Numbered from the stretch's first letter, positions 1-9,356 are shown. The stretch: DNA of 64,000 nucleotides from Enterobacter chuandaensis (GCF_003594915.1 NZ_QZCS01000014.1:61804-125803); one strand, 5' to 3'. Notes: generated from the sequence alone by a model not told the origin. A program made the numbers and translations.

Positions 1-207
1 GCCGTCTTTAAGGCACACTTTGGTGTCGATAAAGTCAAAATTCCGTTTGCCGTGGTACTGGATGAGAACGCGACTCCTCTGGGGCAGTTTATTGAACGAC
101 CTGAAAATGCTACCGGCAAGAACGGAGAAGTGAGCGAGATGTACAAAAACGGTGAGCTTCTGGTTGATACCGCCCGCGAATTGACTTCAATTTTTCCAGG
201 AAAATAA
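1..207 (+). CDS. C-terminal end of a thioredoxin-like protein (partial)
   Basis: The reading frame is open from the first base and stops with TAA at 205-207, giving 68 residues of a protein whose start lies outside the window. The stretch VKIPFAVVLDENATPLGQF fits the cis-proline region and last strands of a thioredoxin fold, but the active-site segment is not present, so the assignment is tentative. It fits the redox and electrophile-stress theme of the next 10 kb, although the neighbouring genes lie on the other strand. Confidence 0.5.
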   Translation, partial: AVFKAHFGVDKVKIPFAVVLDENATPLGQFIERPENATGKNGEVSEMYKNGELLVDTARELTSIFPGK

Positions 208-314
208 GAGAGCGTTAAAGTTAAATTAATTGAATCTCAACCTGAAGGTAATAAACCTGGAAGTTGAGCAAGGCCAAGGAAATAATAAAAATAAACCGTA
301 GCTACTGTGCCCTT

Positions 315-341
315 AGCCCAGCATCTAAGCAGGGCTTTTTT
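315..341 (+). terminator. Likely rho-independent terminator
   Basis: AGCCCAGC and GCAGGGCT form a stem with one A-A mismatch around a six-base loop, followed by a run of T. It lies about 110 bases after the partial thioredoxin-like gene and would end its transcript. Confidence 0.55.
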
Positions 342-451
342 CGCGTAAAGAAAGCATGCTACGCAGTTTTGTATGTGCAACCAAAATGCTATGCCCATTT
401 ATTCAGTGGCCAACGACAGCACCTGCAGCTTCACGAAACTTTACACGCCCT

Positions 452-1204
452 CTAAATGTAAGCAGAACTCCAGGCAACGATAATCCCGGCAACATATTCC
501 GCATCCTGAGGATGCGTCAGAAGATGATCTGCTTCACCCAGTGAAATAAAGCTTTTGGGGTGTCTGGCGGCTTTAAAAATTTTCTCTGCCTGTTCAATCA
601 GCACAGTATCATCATTGGGAGCATGAAAAATCAGCAGTGGCTTATTCATGGTAAATACCTTTTCCGCTATTTTATGCTCCTGAATGTTATCCAGCATTTG
701 CTTTTTTAGCGTGAATACCCGACCTGCAAGCTCTACCGGGAAAGCGCCATGGTTCCTGATATCTTCGATATTGTCTTTAAACAACCGCTGTACATGCGTC
801 AATTCGCCTGGCGAACCTATGGTTACGACCGCTCTGGCTTCAGGCACTTTGGCTGCAATAGAGAGGATTGCCGAACCGCCAAGGCTATGACCAATCAGCA
901 GCGAAGGAGCCTCGTATTCCCGACGAAGATAATCGACCGCGCACAGCAGGTCAGAAATATTCGAGGAAAAATTGGTATTGGAAAAATCGCCTTCGCTGTT
1001 GCCTAACCCGGTGAAATCAAAGCGAAGCACCGCAATTGAATTTTCTGTCAGTTTCCTGGCAATGCGTGCAGCACCTTTCAGATCCTTCCCGCAGGTAAAG
1101 CAGTGCGCCAACAGGGCAAAGGCTTTTGGATTTTCTGGCAATTCAAGCAACCCGGCAAGTTCCTCACCTTCTGCATTTTTGAAGGTAAATTTCAATTTTT
1201 TCAT
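452..1204 (-). CDS. Alpha/beta hydrolase
   Basis: This 250-residue soluble enzyme has the alpha/beta hydrolase nucleophile elbow GHSLGG near residue 107, an acidic loop (APNDDT) and a late histidine (EADHLL), consistent with a Ser-Asp-His triad. Start: an upstream in-frame ATG at 1219 lacks a ribosome site, whereas ATG at 1204 (MKKLKF) has GAAAG about 8 bases upstream. Hydrolases of this kind often occur with, or fused to, OsmC-type proteins in stress loci. The substrate is unknown. It is the last gene of the minus-strand series OYE homologue, DsbA-family, SDR, hydrolase. Confidence 0.8.
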   Translation of the reverse strand: MKKLKFTFKNAEGEELAGLLELPENPKAFALLAHCFTCGKDLKGAARIARKLTENSIAVLRFDFTGLGNSEGDFSNTNFSSNISDLLCAVDYLRREYEAPSLLIGHSLGGSAILSIAAKVPEARAVVTIGSPGELTHVQRLFKDNIEDIRNHGAFPVELAGRVFTLKKQMLDNIQEHKIAEKVFTMNKPLLIFHAPNDDTVLIEQAEKIFKAARHPKSFISLGEADHLLTHPQDAEYVAGIIVAWSSAYI

Positions 1205-1291
1205 TATGTTAACTTTCAAAATGGTTGAGTTACAAGCAAGATACCTGTCAGCCGCCCCATCATGGGGCGGCTTTGCGAGGTTACGACGAGC

Positions 1292-2065
1292 TTATCTGCG
1301 AACGGCCATGATACCGGCATCGACATCCCAGATTGCGCCTGTCACCCAAGAGGCTTTGTCGGACAACAGGAAGAAGATGGTATTGGCCACATCTTCCGGC
1401 GTGCCGACACGCCCCAGCGGATGGAAAGCGTTCAGCGATTGCATTGCGCCAGCAATGTCTTCTTTCGCCATAAAACCCTCATAAATCGGGGTATGCACGA
1501 TCCCTGGCGAGACCGCGTTCACGCGGATACCCGCACCGGCCAGCTCAATGGCCAGATTACGCGTAAGCGCGTGCAGGCCGGCTTTGGCCATGGAATATGC
1601 GGAAGCCGGTGAGTCGCCGAGTGCTGCTTGCGCCCCAATGGAGCCCACGTTCACAATCGCCCCTTCACGGCCGTCGGCCAGCATGTTCTTCACCACGTCC
1701 TGCGTGATGAAGAAGGTTGCCCGGTTCAGAGTCAGGTACATGTCGTAATCCGCTTCCAAATGCTCGGTAAAGCCTTTTGGCATGAATATCCCGGCCGCGT
1801 TGACCATCAGGCTGATATCGCGATGATTGGCATTAATCTCCTGACGAATGGCGTTCATGCCCTCTTCGGTCATCAGGTTTGCCGCAATCACGGACACGGA
1901 ACCCAGTGGGCTCAGTTCTTTCTGAACCGCTTCTGCCTTGTCTTTTTTATTGCCCGTCAGTACCACGCTGCCACCGGCTTTCAGCACCATACGCGCCGTT
2001 TCCAGACCCATACCGCTGGTGCCACCCACGACAAGCAGTTTTTTGCCTTTAAAATAATCGCTCAT
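1292..2065 (-). CDS. SDR family oxidoreductase
   Basis: A 257-residue short-chain dehydrogenase/reductase. The N-terminal Rossmann motif [11 protein letters not shown] binds NAD(P), and the catalytic region has the serine strand (NVGSIGAQ) followed by YSMAK (Y-x-x-x-K). It ends [21 protein letters not shown] at 2065 is preferred over the upstream ATG at 2140 because GGAG lies just before it. It is probably co-transcribed with the DsbA-family gene. A close paralogue occurs at 50038-50823, also next to DsbA-family sequence, so this gene pair has been duplicated. The natural substrate cannot be read from the sequence; a carbonyl or quinone compound would fit the locus. Confidence 0.88.
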   Translation of the reverse strand: MSDYFKGKKLLVVGGTSGMGLETARMVLKAGGSVVLTGNKKDKAEAVQKELSPLGSVSVIAANLMTEEGMNAIRQEINANHRDISLMVNAAGIFMPKGFTEHLEADYDMYLTLNRATFFITQDVVKNMLADGREGAIVNVGSIGAQAALGDSPASAYSMAKAGLHALTRNLAIELAGAGIRVNAVSPGIVHTPIYEGFMAKEDIAGAMQSLNAFHPLGRVGTPEDVANTIFFLLSDKASWVTGAIWDVDAGIMAVRR

Positions 2066-2127
2066 TTTGAACTCCGTTATTTGCAGGGTAGATTTGCCGG
2101 CAGTCATGCAGCCGGCTCGTTCAGGTG

Positions 2128-2829
2128 TCAGATGCTGCAACCGTCAGCGCCGCAGGTCTGGCCGTCAGTTTTTGCAAGTTCAGCCGCTTTTTCTTCCCAG
2201 ACTTGCTTCAACACGTTCAGGAAGTTGTCCGCAGATTGCGCGCCGCTGATAGCATATTTTTCATTGAGCAGGAACAGCGGGACCCCGCTGACCCCGATCG
2301 ACCGGGCATGGGCTTCATCTTCGGCCACCGATGCACGGAAGGCCTCATTGGCAAGGGCACTTACAGCGTCGGCTCTGGACATGCCCACTTCTGTAGCTAA
2401 CGCAATGAGCTCCAGCGGATCGAAAATGGAACGCCCCTCAGTCACACTGGCCCGATAAAACCGTTCTGCCATGGCGTCGCCCATATTGGCGTGACGCGCA
2501 GCCGCGAGCAGCGTATGGGCATCTTCGGTATCGCCAAAAAGCATGGTGTCAAAGTTATACTGGAGCCCTTCTGTCTTCCCGGCCGTGCCCACCTGATTCA
2601 TCATCAGTTCCGCCCCATGTTCCCCGCCAAACTTCTTGTAAAGGGCTTTGCGGAACGGCACGGCAGGCCGGTCGCCGGAAATACGGAAACTGTGGTGGCG
2701 GACCACGACCTGTTCCTTGTGTTCAAAGGCGGCAAGGCCCTGTTCGAAACGCTTTTTGGCAATCCAGCACCAGGGGCAGACCAGATCTGACCAGATATCT
2801 ATCGTAATAATCGGCTTAAGGGTTTGCAT
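2128..2829 (-). CDS. DsbA family oxidoreductase (FrnE-like)
   Basis: A 233-residue thioredoxin-fold protein with the redox motif CPWC (Cys18, Cys21) after the first strand, a long helical insertion, and the cis-proline segment GVSGVPLFL. It matches the cytoplasmic FrnE/2-hydroxychromene-2-carboxylate isomerase-like branch of the DsbA superfamily, and no signal peptide is present. The tail carries a second cysteine pair (CGADGC), a pattern kept in the fragmentary paralogue at 50877-51079. It sits between the OYE homologue and the SDR gene on the same strand. A role in thiol redox repair under electrophile stress is inferred. Confidence 0.87.
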   Translation of the reverse strand: MQTLKPIITIDIWSDLVCPWCWIAKKRFEQGLAAFEHKEQVVVRHHSFRISGDRPAVPFRKALYKKFGGEHGAELMMNQVGTAGKTEGLQYNFDTMLFGDTEDAHTLLAAARHANMGDAMAERFYRASVTEGRSIFDPLELIALATEVGMSRADAVSALANEAFRASVAEDEAHARSIGVSGVPLFLLNEKYAISGAQSADNFLNVLKQVWEEKAAELAKTDGQTCGADGCSI

Positions 2830-2910
2830 ATTGGCTCCTGAATACCCTATTAATGTAGTCTGGCGGTGCCTGTTTATGTGGGCACCGCAAATACCACCGG
2901 CTTCGTGGCG

Positions 2911-4020
2911 TTAGTTGGCTTCCCAGGCGGGATAATCGGTGTAGCCTTTCTCTGGTGACCCCGTCACGCCGTAATACGTCGTGCGATCGCTTTCGGCCAG
3001 CGGCCAGCCGTTCTGCATTCTTTCGACCAGATCAGGGTTGGCGATATACGGCACGCCAAACGCGACAAGATCCAGTTCGTCTGCCTCAAGTGCCGTTTCG
3101 GCAATCTCGCGGGTGAAGCCGCCGGCGGCAATAACCGTGCCCCCCAGAGTTTTACGGAACGCGGCTTTGAACCCGGCAGGTACCGGTGCCTGGGTATAAA
3201 CAGGCTGATAATAGAGATGTACATAAGCCAGCTGACGCTGGCCGAGAGCCGCTGCGATACTGGCCCAAATCTCTTCTTCACCTTCATAAGGCGCCAGGTC
3301 GTAAATCCGCCCGAACGGTGAAATGCGCAAGCCCACCTTATTGCTACCAATAGCCGCAGAGATGGCATCAACCGTTTCCAGCAGGAACCGCTGACGGTTT
3401 TCCACAGAGCCACCGTATTCATCGGTGCGAGGGTTCAGCTCACTGCTGAGGAACTGGTCGAAAATGAAGCCGTTCGCCGCCATGATTTCCACGCCGTCAA
3501 AACCGGCCTCCATTGCCAGACGCGCTGAATGGACAAAGTCAGCAGTAACGCGTCGAACTTCTGCGGTTTCCAGCGCACGCGGCTGGCTTGGAACGACAGG
3601 TCCCGGTTCGCCAGACTCGGTCAGTGCAAAGACGGTGGTGTTAACCGCTTGTACGGTACCGGCGGAAACTGGCGCGATGTTGCCCGGCTGAATTGAGGTA
3701 TGAGACATCCGGCCCACATGCCACAACTGAGCAAAAATACGCCCGCCCTTCGCATGTACCGCATCGGTCACTTTGCGCCAGCCCTGAACGTGTGCAGCGT
3801 TGTAGATCCCCGGGGTATACAGATAGCCCCGCCCTTCTTCAGAAACAGGCATGCCTTCGGTGATAAGCAGCCCCGCAGAGGCACGCTGGGCGTAGTAAAG
3901 TGCGACGACGTCATCCGGCACGTCGTTCATGGTGCGGGTGCGGGTCATCGGGGCCATGACCACGCGGTTTTTTAACTGCATGCCTGACAGATTGTAGGGT
4001 GTGAACAACTTACTCATCAT
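2911..4020 (-). CDS. Old Yellow Enzyme family alkene reductase homologue with altered active site
   Basis: A 369-residue FMN TIM-barrel protein of the OYE/NemA family, recognised by LFTPYNLSGMQLKNRVVMAPMT at its start (key part NRVVMAPMTR), QLWHVGR, and NPRTDEYGGSVENR. Family members reduce activated C=C bonds and nitro compounds with NAD(P)H. The substrate-binding segment here reads VEIMAANGFIFDQF (residues 177-190). The histidine of the usual H-x-x-N pair is Met180, the asparagine is kept (Asn183), and the usual proton-donor tyrosine is Phe185. Specificity or activity may therefore differ from NemA. It is the first gene of the minus-strand series, and an operator-like site lies upstream at 4134-4155. 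Confidence 0.88.
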   Translation of the reverse strand: MMSKLFTPYNLSGMQLKNRVVMAPMTRTRTMNDVPDDVVALYYAQRASAGLLITEGMPVSEEGRGYLYTPGIYNAAHVQGWRKVTDAVHAKGGRIFAQLWHVGRMSHTSIQPGNIAPVSAGTVQAVNTTVFALTESGEPGPVVPSQPRALETAEVRRVTADFVHSARLAMEAGFDGVEIMAANGFIFDQFLSSELNPRTDEYGGSVENRQRFLLETVDAISAAIGSNKVGLRISPFGRIYDLAPYEGEEEIWASIAAALGQRQLAYVHLYYQPVYTQAPVPAGFKAAFRKTLGGTVIAAGGFTREIAETALEADELDLVAFGVPYIANPDLVERMQNGWPLAESDRTTYYGVTGSPEKGYTDYPAWEAN

Positions 4021-4387
4021 GTACCTCGCAAGGCGAAAGAGAGAAAAGCCCCGCTGGGGCCGGAGTTAATACTTAGCGGGCCGGGGAGCTGACGATCGCT
4101 ACCTGATGCCGGTTAAGAGTATGGTTGCACTATACCTACCTACTAGTTGATTGGTCAATAGGTAAAAGAACAAATCATGCTGTTCTTTTGTCACAGCAGA
4201 CAGGCACCGGGAATACCGCGTAAGGTGAGCTGCCGTCGGCGAGATGGTCGTCATCCTGTGAAGTCAGAGAATTACAAATATCATTTTTGGGCGTTATGGA
4301 GCTAAGACTGGCCGGTTCAGGGCGGCGCGGGGTCTTTCTCTCCTCTTATCATTGGGATATTAATCACCCCCCTATGGAGAATAGTAA
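4021..4387. promoter_or_regulatory. Divergent intergenic region between OYE homologue and PEBP gene
   Basis: This 367-base non-coding stretch holds the divergent starts of the OYE homologue (minus) and the PEBP gene (plus). It contains one palindrome-like TetR-type site at 4134-4155. A GGAG ribosome site lies directly before the PEBP start at 4388. No credible gene is seen in it. Confidence 0.6.
4134..4155. promoter_or_regulatory. Putative operator, copy 1 of the TetR-regulon motif
   Basis: Read on the minus strand, the site begins ACCAATCAACTAG and ends GTAGGT. Its first 13 bases are identical to those of the site upstream of osmC (10719-10740). It also resembles the sites at 6015-6034 and 9945-9962. 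It lies upstream of the OYE homologue. Binding by the TetR protein encoded at 9357-9926 is inferred. Confidence 0.6.
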
Positions 4388-4951
4388 ATGTCCAGCTATC
4401 ACCTTACTTTTATCAGTACATTATGCCTGGCGTTGTCTAGTCAGGTCGCTTTTGCAGCCGGATTTACGCTGACAAGTCATGAGCTTGAAAAAAACCATTT
4501 CCCCGTGGCTCAAACCCTGAGTTCACCTTATGGATTTGGGTGCAGTGGTGGAAACCTTGCCCCCTCTTTTAACTGGAGTGGCGCGCCGGCAGGAACCCAA
4601 AGCTTCGCTCTCAAAATCTATGATCGGGATGCGCCGACAGGCCTCGGTTGGATCCACTGGCAGGTGGTTAATATTCCCTCATCGCTTCATTCGTTACCGG
4701 CGGGGATAACGGCGGATAACAAAAATCTCCCGCAAGGGGCTCTTCAGACCAGGACTGATTTCGGTATCCCGGGTTATGGCGGCCCTTGCCCGCCGAAGGG
4801 TGAAACGCACCGTTATGAGATCACGCTGACGGCACTTCGTGTCGACAAACTTCCGGGAATAACGGCGGACTCGACGCCCGCCCTGGTCGGCTTTATGGCA
4901 AAAGCGAACTCACTGGGCGAAGCGCATCTTCAGATTACGCAGGGCCGCTAA
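4388..4951 (+). CDS. YbhB/YbcL family (PEBP, Raf kinase inhibitor-like) protein
   Basis: A 187-residue protein with a Sec signal peptide (hydrophobic residues 6-22, AFA-AG cleavage region), so probably periplasmic. The mature part has the PEBP fold features: NLAPSFNWSGAP, the anion-pocket segment YDRDAPTGLGWIHWQVVNIP, and GYGGPCPPKGETHRY. Bacterial PEBP proteins are of unclear function; binding of phosphorylated or small ligands is assumed from the family. GGAG lies before the start. The 3-prime end overlaps the convergent AraC-type gene by 17 bases. Confidence 0.87.
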   Translation: MSSYHLTFISTLCLALSSQVAFAAGFTLTSHELEKNHFPVAQTLSSPYGFGCSGGNLAPSFNWSGAPAGTQSFALKIYDRDAPTGLGWIHWQVVNIPSSLHSLPAGITADNKNLPQGALQTRTDFGIPGYGGPCPPKGETHRYEITLTALRVDKLPGITADSTPALVGFMAKANSLGEAHLQITQGR

Positions 4952-5780
4952 CCGCAGCCAGGTTGCCGATAGCCTGGCCGGAAACCCGGACCAGGCTGGG
5001 GCTGAATCCGAAGCGAGTTCGAAATCTGGCGGCGAACTTAGACGGATTTTCATAGCCGACTTCCAGGGATATGCGGGTGACTGAAAGATCTGTCACCTGC
5101 AAAAGTGTCAGGGCGCGGCACATGCGAATGTCAGTCACCAGATGGGTGAATGACGTATTTTCGGCATGCAGATGGCGTCTCAGGGTGGTGGCCGACATAC
5201 CAAATGCAGCCGCTACCTGCGCAGTATTCCAGTCTTGTGATATGTCTGCTGCAACGAGTTTGCGGATTTTTATCGCCAGTCCGGTATGTTGTTTCAGCGC
5301 GAAGAAAATGCGGTATTCATCCAGCCAACTCAGCATCTCTTCCATACGCCTGGCCACGATACTTTCAGGTATGTTTTCAGTATCTGTAATGGCCTGTGCA
5401 GTGTGATAAAAGGCCTGGCGAAAACTGTTGCCTGGCTCCGCCATTTTATTTGCTTCGCGCATGCTCATACGTGGGGCATGCATGAAGCAGTAGTTTTGGA
5501 CGAAATCGGCACAAAAACTCAGCCATGATGCTTCGTACGTACCCGTTAAAGGTGATGGTGTATTGATGATATCAAAAGAGTGCCCCTCCCCGATGACCAC
5601 CGCGTCACCCGCTTCCAGCGTTATCTCCTCTTGCGCCCAGCGGATTATTTTCCTGCCATAGCGGACCAGGATGATTGTGGGTTCATCTATAGTGATATGG
5701 CGCATCATCAGGGGCTGCGTATGCAGCACATGCGCTGTACTCCCCACATTAATACGACTGGATAATGTTCTTTCCATCAT
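4935..5780 (-). CDS. AraC family transcriptional regulator
   Basis: A 281-residue regulator: an N-terminal cupin-like sensing half (around residues 20-130) and a C-terminal AraC/XylS double helix-turn-helix (about residues 170-270), ending with the family pattern RISLEVGYENPSKFAARFRTRFG. It is convergent with the PEBP gene and divergent from the thioredoxin gene at 6069. Its targets are unknown; either neighbour is possible. The ligand cannot be deduced. Confidence 0.86.
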   Translation of the reverse strand: MMERTLSSRINVGSTAHVLHTQPLMMRHITIDEPTIILVRYGRKIIRWAQEEITLEAGDAVVIGEGHSFDIINTPSPLTGTYEASWLSFCADFVQNYCFMHAPRMSMREANKMAEPGNSFRQAFYHTAQAITDTENIPESIVARRMEEMLSWLDEYRIFFALKQHTGLAIKIRKLVAADISQDWNTAQVAAAFGMSATTLRRHLHAENTSFTHLVTDIRMCRALTLLQVTDLSVTRISLEVGYENPSKFAARFRTRFGFSPSLVRVSGQAIGNLAAVSGPA

Positions 5781-6014
5781 CGCCTTACGAAAAGGAATAG
5801 GCCAGCCCTGTAGGCCGACACTTTATGGATGGGCTTGCTTTTTTATAAAGTAATCCCGATGTTACAATACGTCAGTTTTCTCATTCAGATGGAGTGAAAT
5901 ATCACAATTCTCAGCACGCCGTCCACATAAGATGACGCTTAACCATTGATAAAACATGGCATTGTCTTCGCTTAAGTACCTTTCAATTAATGATAGCTTT
6001 TTATGTTAATCAGT

Positions 6015-6034
6015 TCTACCAACTGGTAGGTAGA
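6015..6034. promoter_or_regulatory. Putative operator, copy 2 of the TetR-regulon motif
   Basis: TCTACCAACTGGTAGGTAGA contains the inverted half-sites CTACC and GGTAG. It lies 35 bases upstream of the thioredoxin start, in promoter position, and resembles the sites at 4134, 9945 and 10719. Repression by the TetR protein of 9357-9926 is inferred. Confidence 0.62.
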
Positions 6035-6068
6035 ATTGTTCACAAGTTACAACGTACTGGAGTGAATG

Positions 6069-6398
6069 ATGCGTGAATTAGCCCTTTACAATGAAGATAA
6101 TTTTAGAGAAATCGAGAGGCATGAAGGGGTTGCGGTGGTGCGCTTCTCTGCCCCCTGGTGTCCGCCTTGCCAGATGAGCGAAGACATTTTTAACCATTTT
6201 GCCGAGCAGACTGACAGCGACGTCAAAGTCGGCAAAGTGAATGTGGATCTGGCACCGGTGCTGACCACCAAATATGAAATTTGGGGGCTGCCGTCCGTAC
6301 TGATGTTCAAGGATGGGCAGTTGGTCCAGCGTATACCGGGTGTTAAATCGGCAGGGTTTTATCAGCAAGCATTGTCAGAGCTGAAAAAAGGGCAGTAA
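6069..6398 (+). CDS. Thioredoxin family protein
   Basis: A small single-domain thioredoxin of 109 residues. The active site is WCPPC (Cys31 and Cys34 from this start), with CPPC rather than the CGPC of classic thioredoxin. The cis-proline strand is WGLPSVLMF. Two consecutive ATGs occur; the second (6069) is six bases after GGAG, a better spacing than the first (6066). A palindromic operator-like site lies upstream. The stop codon falls inside the terminator hairpin. Confidence 0.9.
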   Translation: MRELALYNEDNFREIERHEGVAVVRFSAPWCPPCQMSEDIFNHFAEQTDSDVKVGKVNVDLAPVLTTKYEIWGLPSVLMFKDGQLVQRIPGVKSAGFYQQALSELKKGQ

Positions 6399-6406
6399 TG
6401 CCTTTT
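6384..6406 (+). terminator. Terminator of the thioredoxin gene
   Basis: An A-run, GGGCA, short loop, TGCC and a T-run form a compact hairpin that includes the stop codon. It is rho-independent in the + direction. Confidence 0.65.
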
Positions 6407-6507
6407 TATCTATCTCTTAGCGGTCTGATGCATCATCGGCAAGCGGTTCCCCCTCGTTCAGAGTGATAACCGCTTTGTTATAAAATAACCGACCAGTCTG
6501 CTTAGCG

Positions 6508-7827
6508 TTATTTATTGCGCTGGAAGGCCGGCATCAACGCTTTGTTATGTTCGATCACTTCATCCAATGCATTTTCAAGCAGTTGACCGCTTTTGACCAG
6601 GGGATTAATAACCAAGGCGCGCCATGCCGTATACCGATTACCACTGATGGCTGCCTCAATGGTCAATTGCTCAAAGCTTTTCATCAGTTGAATCAGACGA
6701 AGTACATCTTCCGGGAAAGGTTCGACATTCAGTGGTATAGGTCCTGAACGGGTGATCATTGAACTGACCTCAACCGCACAGTCATCCGGCAGGCCCGCAA
6801 TCGCACCATCGTTTCGCGTATTGACATGCATGATGATGCGTTTGTCGTTATATATTGCGCTCATCAATTCACATGCCGCATCCGAATAGTACTGCCCTCC
6901 CCGACCTTCCAGCGCTTTCGGTTTCTCGGCGAGTTCCGGGTTTCGATAAATTTCGAATAGTTCTCTTTCGAGCTCCTTTACGATCTCACCACGAGTCCCT
7001 TCCCCTTGTGCTTCGCCAAGCTCCTGACGGTACATGTCGTCGCTCATGTAGTAATAACGCAGGTAGGGGCAAGGTATCATTCCCATATTCGCCAACAACC
7101 GATCCGGCCATTTGAAAGGAGGAATATTTTTAGGCACCAACGGATCATTCCCCTCTGAAATCAGCTCAATAACCTGAGGCAGCTTATCCTTACCTTCATG
7201 AAAAATATGGCGCGCAAAAATGAAGTGATTAAGTCCCGCGACCTGCATGATAAATTCATTGATGTCACTGACACCTAAGGCACTGGCAATACCTTTTTGC
7301 ATGATAACAGGCACATTGCACAGCCCTACGGTTTTGACTTTGCTGTATTTCAGTATCGCTTCAGTGACCATTCCCGACGGGTTGGTAAAGTTCAGCAACC
7401 AGGCATCCGGGCACAGTTGTTCCATTTCTTTCGCTATAGCCAATGCAATCGGGATAGTGCGGCATGCATTGGCAAACCCACCCAGCCCATTGGTTTCCTG
7501 ACCGATCATGTCGTATTTCAGCGATATCCTTTCGTCGCTGATCCGTGCTTCCAGGCAACCGGCCCTGAACTGAGAACAAACAAAATCGGCACCGGGCAGT
7601 GCTTCTGTGCGGTCAAGGGTTTCATAAACCGGTATATCCAGCCCATTTTTTTCCAGCATCCGTCGGGTGAGGCCCGCAATGATCGCCATTTTTTCACGGC
7701 CATCCTCAATATCAACCAGCCATAACTCGCGAATCGGAAATTCATTTTGACGCTTGATAATGCCTTCCATCAGTTCAGGTGTGTAGCTTGAACCCGCTCC
7801 AATAACCACTAACTTAAGACCCTTCAT
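6508..7827 (-). CDS. Glycoside hydrolase family 4 (6-phospho-beta-glucosidase type)
   Basis: A 439-residue GH4 enzyme. The N-terminal NAD-binding motif GAGSSYTPELMEG, LLNFTNPSGMVTEA and the metal-ligand region GLCNVP and GLNHF are diagnostic. GH4 enzymes use NAD+ and a divalent metal to split phospho-glycosides by an oxidation/elimination route in the cytoplasm. The sequence resembles the 6-phospho-beta-glucosidase (CelF/LicH) branch, so a cellobiose- or chitobiose-type phospho-sugar is the likely substrate. No PTS genes are adjacent. It is divergent from a LysR gene (7969) that may control it. Confidence 0.88.
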   Translation of the reverse strand: MKGLKLVVIGAGSSYTPELMEGIIKRQNEFPIRELWLVDIEDGREKMAIIAGLTRRMLEKNGLDIPVYETLDRTEALPGADFVCSQFRAGCLEARISDERISLKYDMIGQETNGLGGFANACRTIPIALAIAKEMEQLCPDAWLLNFTNPSGMVTEAILKYSKVKTVGLCNVPVIMQKGIASALGVSDINEFIMQVAGLNHFIFARHIFHEGKDKLPQVIELISEGNDPLVPKNIPPFKWPDRLLANMGMIPCPYLRYYYMSDDMYRQELGEAQGEGTRGEIVKELERELFEIYRNPELAEKPKALEGRGGQYYSDAACELMSAIYNDKRIIMHVNTRNDGAIAGLPDDCAVEVSSMITRSGPIPLNVEPFPEDVLRLIQLMKSFEQLTIEAAISGNRYTAWRALVINPLVKSGQLLENALDEVIEHNKALMPAFQRNK

Positions 7828-7968
7828 TAGATATTCCCCTCATCGTTGTTGTCAGGACGTCTGTTGGGCCAATTAAAGAGGACAAGGGGCTTAGTGGACA
7901 AACGATCAATTCCGGGGTATGCATTACTGTAAATAATGCATAAGAAAAATTAAGAAGGAAAATAATGA

Positions 7969-8871
7969 ATGCTCGCTCAACAGAACATACTGGCACTATT
8001 GCATACGTTTGAAACGGCAGCACTGCATATGAGCTTTACTAAGGCGGCGACAACCCTCAATCTGACGCAAGGGGCCGTTAGCCAACGCATTCGTTCTCTT
8101 GAATCCATGCTCGGATTCAGACTGTTTATCAGAATGACCAGAAAACTTCAGTTGACCGATGAAGGGGAGCGTTTACTTGGCGTACTCGCGTTTTCACTTA
8201 AACGCATCAGTGATGAAATAGAAGATATTCGCGTGCAGGGGTTGAGAGGAACCTTGTCTGTCGGCCTTCCACCTACCTTCGCTTTTCTCTGGCTGATGCC
8301 GCGCTTACCGGTATTTACCGAACGGTGGCCAGGGCTGAATATCAATTTCAGAGTGAGGGCCGGTCTGGTAGATTTTAATCTTGAACGGGTAGATGTCGCT
8401 ATCTACTACAGTAATCTGAAATACCCCGATCTCTACTGCGAACGGTTATCTGAAGAGATGCTGGTTCCCGTCTGTATTCCATCTCTTGCAAAAAAAATCA
8501 GGCAAGCAAACCATTGGTTAGCTGAAGTCCCGTTCATTCATACCTCTGAATCCGTTGACTCCCAGAATGTTTTTTCAGAATGGCGAGAATGGTGCAGGGA
8601 GTCTGGCAAAAACCTGCCCGTTGAAGATAATTTTTTAAGCTTCAACAATTGTCAGATGTCGATTGAAGCGGCACTCAATGGCGGCGGTATCATCATGGGC
8701 AGAAAACGACTCATTCGACATTACCTCGATGAGGGCCGACTGGTCGCCCCTTTTGAAATAGAAATACCCGCCGGGCGAGGATATGACCTCATTATGCCAC
8801 GAGAAAACCTTAACCGACCGGGCGTTCGGGCTTTGGCCGAATGGGTGAGAAATGTGTTTAACGAGAAATAA
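7969..8871 (+). CDS. LysR family transcriptional regulator
   Basis: A 300-residue LTTR. The N-terminal winged HTH (FTKAATTLNLTQGAVSQRIRSLE) resembles the GcvA/DsdC branch and is followed by an effector-binding domain from about residue 95. AAGGAA precedes the ATG. It is divergently arranged with the GH4 gene, the usual layout of an LTTR and its target, so control of phospho-glycoside breakdown is the simplest inference. Confidence 0.87.
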   Translation: MLAQQNILALLHTFETAALHMSFTKAATTLNLTQGAVSQRIRSLESMLGFRLFIRMTRKLQLTDEGERLLGVLAFSLKRISDEIEDIRVQGLRGTLSVGLPPTFAFLWLMPRLPVFTERWPGLNINFRVRAGLVDFNLERVDVAIYYSNLKYPDLYCERLSEEMLVPVCIPSLAKKIRQANHWLAEVPFIHTSESVDSQNVFSEWREWCRESGKNLPVEDNFLSFNNCQMSIEAALNGGGIIMGRKRLIRHYLDEGRLVAPFEIEIPAGRGYDLIMPRENLNRPGVRALAEWVRNVFNEK

Positions 8872-8958
8872 AGTCTGTTTTCGTTCTGAAAAGGGGCAAT
8901 GAAAGCCATATCAGACCTAATGCCAGAGAGCATGATGACAATGTCTGTCAGAAGTGAA

Positions 8959-8980
8959 AAAAGGGCAGTCATGCCCTTTT
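8959..8980. terminator. Bidirectional terminator
   Basis: AAAAGGGCA and TGCCCTTTT form a perfect 9-bp stem around GTCA, with A/T runs on both sides. It separates the convergent LysR gene and the AhpD-like gene. Confidence 0.75.
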
Positions 8981-9001
8981 ATATTTTCAGCGCGATAACT
9001 A

Positions 9002-9340
9002 TTACGCTTTCAGTTGCTTAATCGCATCCAGCGTACGTGCTGAATAGACAACTGCAGCGCCTGCATTCAGGTTGATCGCCACACCCAGGGCTTCAGCAAT
9101 TTCTTCTTCTGTGGCGCCAGCTTTAACGGCAGCTTCGGCATGGACGGCGATGCAACCATCACAGCGAGTCGTCACCGCACAAGCCAGTGCAATCAGTTCA
9201 CGCACTTTCGCGCCCAGAAGGTTGGTCTTATTGCCGGCGTTGCCCAAAGCCATGACGCCTTTTAGCGTTTCCGGGGTCAGCTTACCCAGATCACCAACAC
9301 GTTGCATCACTTCTGAGCGGTATTCATTCCAATCTAACAT
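9002..9340 (-). CDS. Carboxymuconolactone decarboxylase family (AhpD-like) protein
   Basis: A 112-residue all-helical CMD-domain protein with the AhpD-type redox motif CDGCIAVH (C-x-x-C followed by His), known in AhpD to carry peroxidase activity. ATG at 9340 (MLDWNEY) is preferred over the in-frame ATG at 9373 because GGAG lies about 10 bases before it. It is 16 bases downstream of the tetR gene on the same strand, so the two are probably one operon. A role in peroxide or thiol defence is inferred. Confidence 0.88.
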   Translation of the reverse strand: MLDWNEYRSEVMQRVGDLGKLTPETLKGVMALGNAGNKTNLLGAKVRELIALACAVTTRCDGCIAVHAEAAVKAGATEEEIAEALGVAINLNAGAAVVYSARTLDAIKQLKA

Positions 9341-9356
9341 GGGGTCATCTCCAGAA

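Noticed and set aside
264..544. Two short + strand frames after the partial thioredoxin-like gene
   Set aside because: No ribosome site or family pattern; they cover a terminator hairpin and the 3-prime end of the hydrolase gene.
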